Shown here one piece after another: positions 5,387 through 5,880 of a stretch of DNA of 5,880 nt (positions are counted from its first letter, which is position 1; every line of letters begins with the position of its first letter). The stretch lies in contig JAPFFX010000371.1 of assembly GCA_026645375.1 (NCBI GenBank), positions 1-5,880 of the forward strand. The letters are read 5' to 3'. The stretch comes from Citricoccus sp. WCRC_4. GTDB taxonomy: Bacteria > Actinomycetota > Actinomycetes > Actinomycetales > Micrococcaceae. The notes beneath the pieces are model-generated. The model was not told the DNA's origin. It was given only the letters and a program-made list of their open reading frames with translations, and ran no database searches. The position numbers and the translations under genes were made by a program.

Positions 5387-5880
5387 CCGAGATCCAGGAC
5401 GCCCCCACCGCCCGTTACACGTGGGGCGGGGATGAGTCACTCTTCGTCGAGTTCGACGAATCGATGAGCCTGCAGGCCAACTACCTGGCGACCACGGTGG
5501 CCCATGGCCTGACGGCACTGCACCTTGAGGGCATCCTGGACGTGTGCCCGGCCAATGCGTCGCTCCTGGTTCGCTTCGACCCGGATGTCCTCGACGCCGA
5601 GCACTTGAAGGCCCGCACCATAGAGCTGGAACAGCAGGCCCGGGAATCCACCCAGCACACTGTCGAGACCCGCATCATCGAGGTCCCCGTCTGGTACGAG
5701 GACCCCTTCACCGCCGAGGTCGCTCAGCGCTTCCGCGAGGGCTACCATCAGGACCCCTCCGGCACAGACCTCGACTACGCGGCCAAGGTCAACGGTCTGG
5801 ACGACGCCCGGGAGTTCATCCGCCGCCATCACGAGTCCCCCTGGTTGGTTTCCATGGTGGGGTTCGTCGCCGGCCTGCCG
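5383..5880 (+). CDS. pxpB: PxpB/KipI-like carboxyltransferase-domain protein, 3'-truncated by window edge
   Basis: The first 166 residues of a 5-oxoprolinase subunit B / allophanate hydrolase subunit 1 (KipI) family protein are present. Blocks seen: YTWGGDESLFVEF (12-24), GILDVCPANASLLVRFDP (50-67), EVPVWYEDP (100-108), DLDYAAKVNGL (129-139) and WLVSMVGFVAGLP (154-166), where family members have the MLGF-PGF type motif. Between PVWY and the NGL helix it carries about 17 residues more than classical PxpB/KipI (DPFTAEV to QDPSGT). It overlaps the biotin carboxylase by 4 bp (ATGA), with GGGAG at 5372-5376 as ribosome site. Relatives form the carboxyltransferase half of urea carboxylase together with a PxpC/KipA-type partner, which should follow beyond the window. 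A Bacillus-style KinA-inhibitor role is unlikely here. Confidence 0.87.
   Translation, partial: MTEIQDAPTARYTWGGDESLFVEFDESMSLQANYLATTVAHGLTALHLEGILDVCPANASLLVRFDPDVLDAEHLKARTIELEQQARESTQHTVETRIIEVPVWYEDPFTAEVAQRFREGYHQDPSGTDLDYAAKVNGLDDAREFIRRHHESPWLVSMVGFVAGLP

Overview
The window looks like chromosomal DNA of a high-GC actinobacterium, possibly of the Micrococcales. GC is roughly two thirds by eye and third codon positions are strongly G/C-biased. One gene starts with GTG, and one candidate promoter places a TANNNT -10 box just upstream of a start codon, as in leaderless actinobacterial genes. Genus cannot be set from this stretch. All six genes are on the + strand.

Layout. (1) Positions 1-1414 hold the 3' part of a hydantoinase B / oxoprolinase / acetone carboxylase alpha-type gene (HyuB family). 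Its 5' end, and probably a HyuA partner, lie upstream of the window. A strong GC-rich hairpin (1419-1450) starts just after its stop codon. (2) Positions 1525-2931 encode a 12-helix NCS1-family permease (purine/pyrimidine/hydantoin/allantoin-type transporters). (3) A candidate leaderless promoter lies in the 51-bp gap, followed by pxpA (LamB/YcsF family, 2983-3732). (4) A very small stand-alone biotin carboxyl carrier protein follows (3779-4018). (5) Next is a complete biotin carboxylase (4022-5386). (6) A PxpB/KipI-like carboxyltransferase-domain gene starts at 5383 and runs off the window. Its usual partner, a PxpC/KipA gene, is expected just downstream. Gaps in this last block shrink from 46 bp to 3 bp to a 4-bp ATGA overlap, so it reads as one operon.

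How the parts may work together. PxpA, PxpB and PxpC are known as the bacterial ATP-dependent 5-oxoprolinase, which needs no biotin. KipI/KipA-type domains are also the carboxyltransferase part of urea carboxylase. A dedicated biotin carboxylase and mini-BCCP inside a pxp operon therefore suggest a split, urea-carboxylase-like enzyme. It would carboxylate a cyclic amide, lactam or ureide, with the LamB/YcsF protein helping to open it. The HyuB gene belongs to a second ATP-dependent family acting on cyclic amides or ketones, and the NCS1 permease could import the substrate. The likely theme is uptake and breakdown of a small nitrogen heterocycle. The exact substrate is not visible in the sequence. 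Departures from textbook PxpA and PxpB motifs argue against simple 5-oxoproline cleavage and make this operon the most interesting part of the window.

No RNA genes, insertion sequences, CRISPR arrays or other mobile-element features were seen. No gene-free stretch exceeds about 110 bp.
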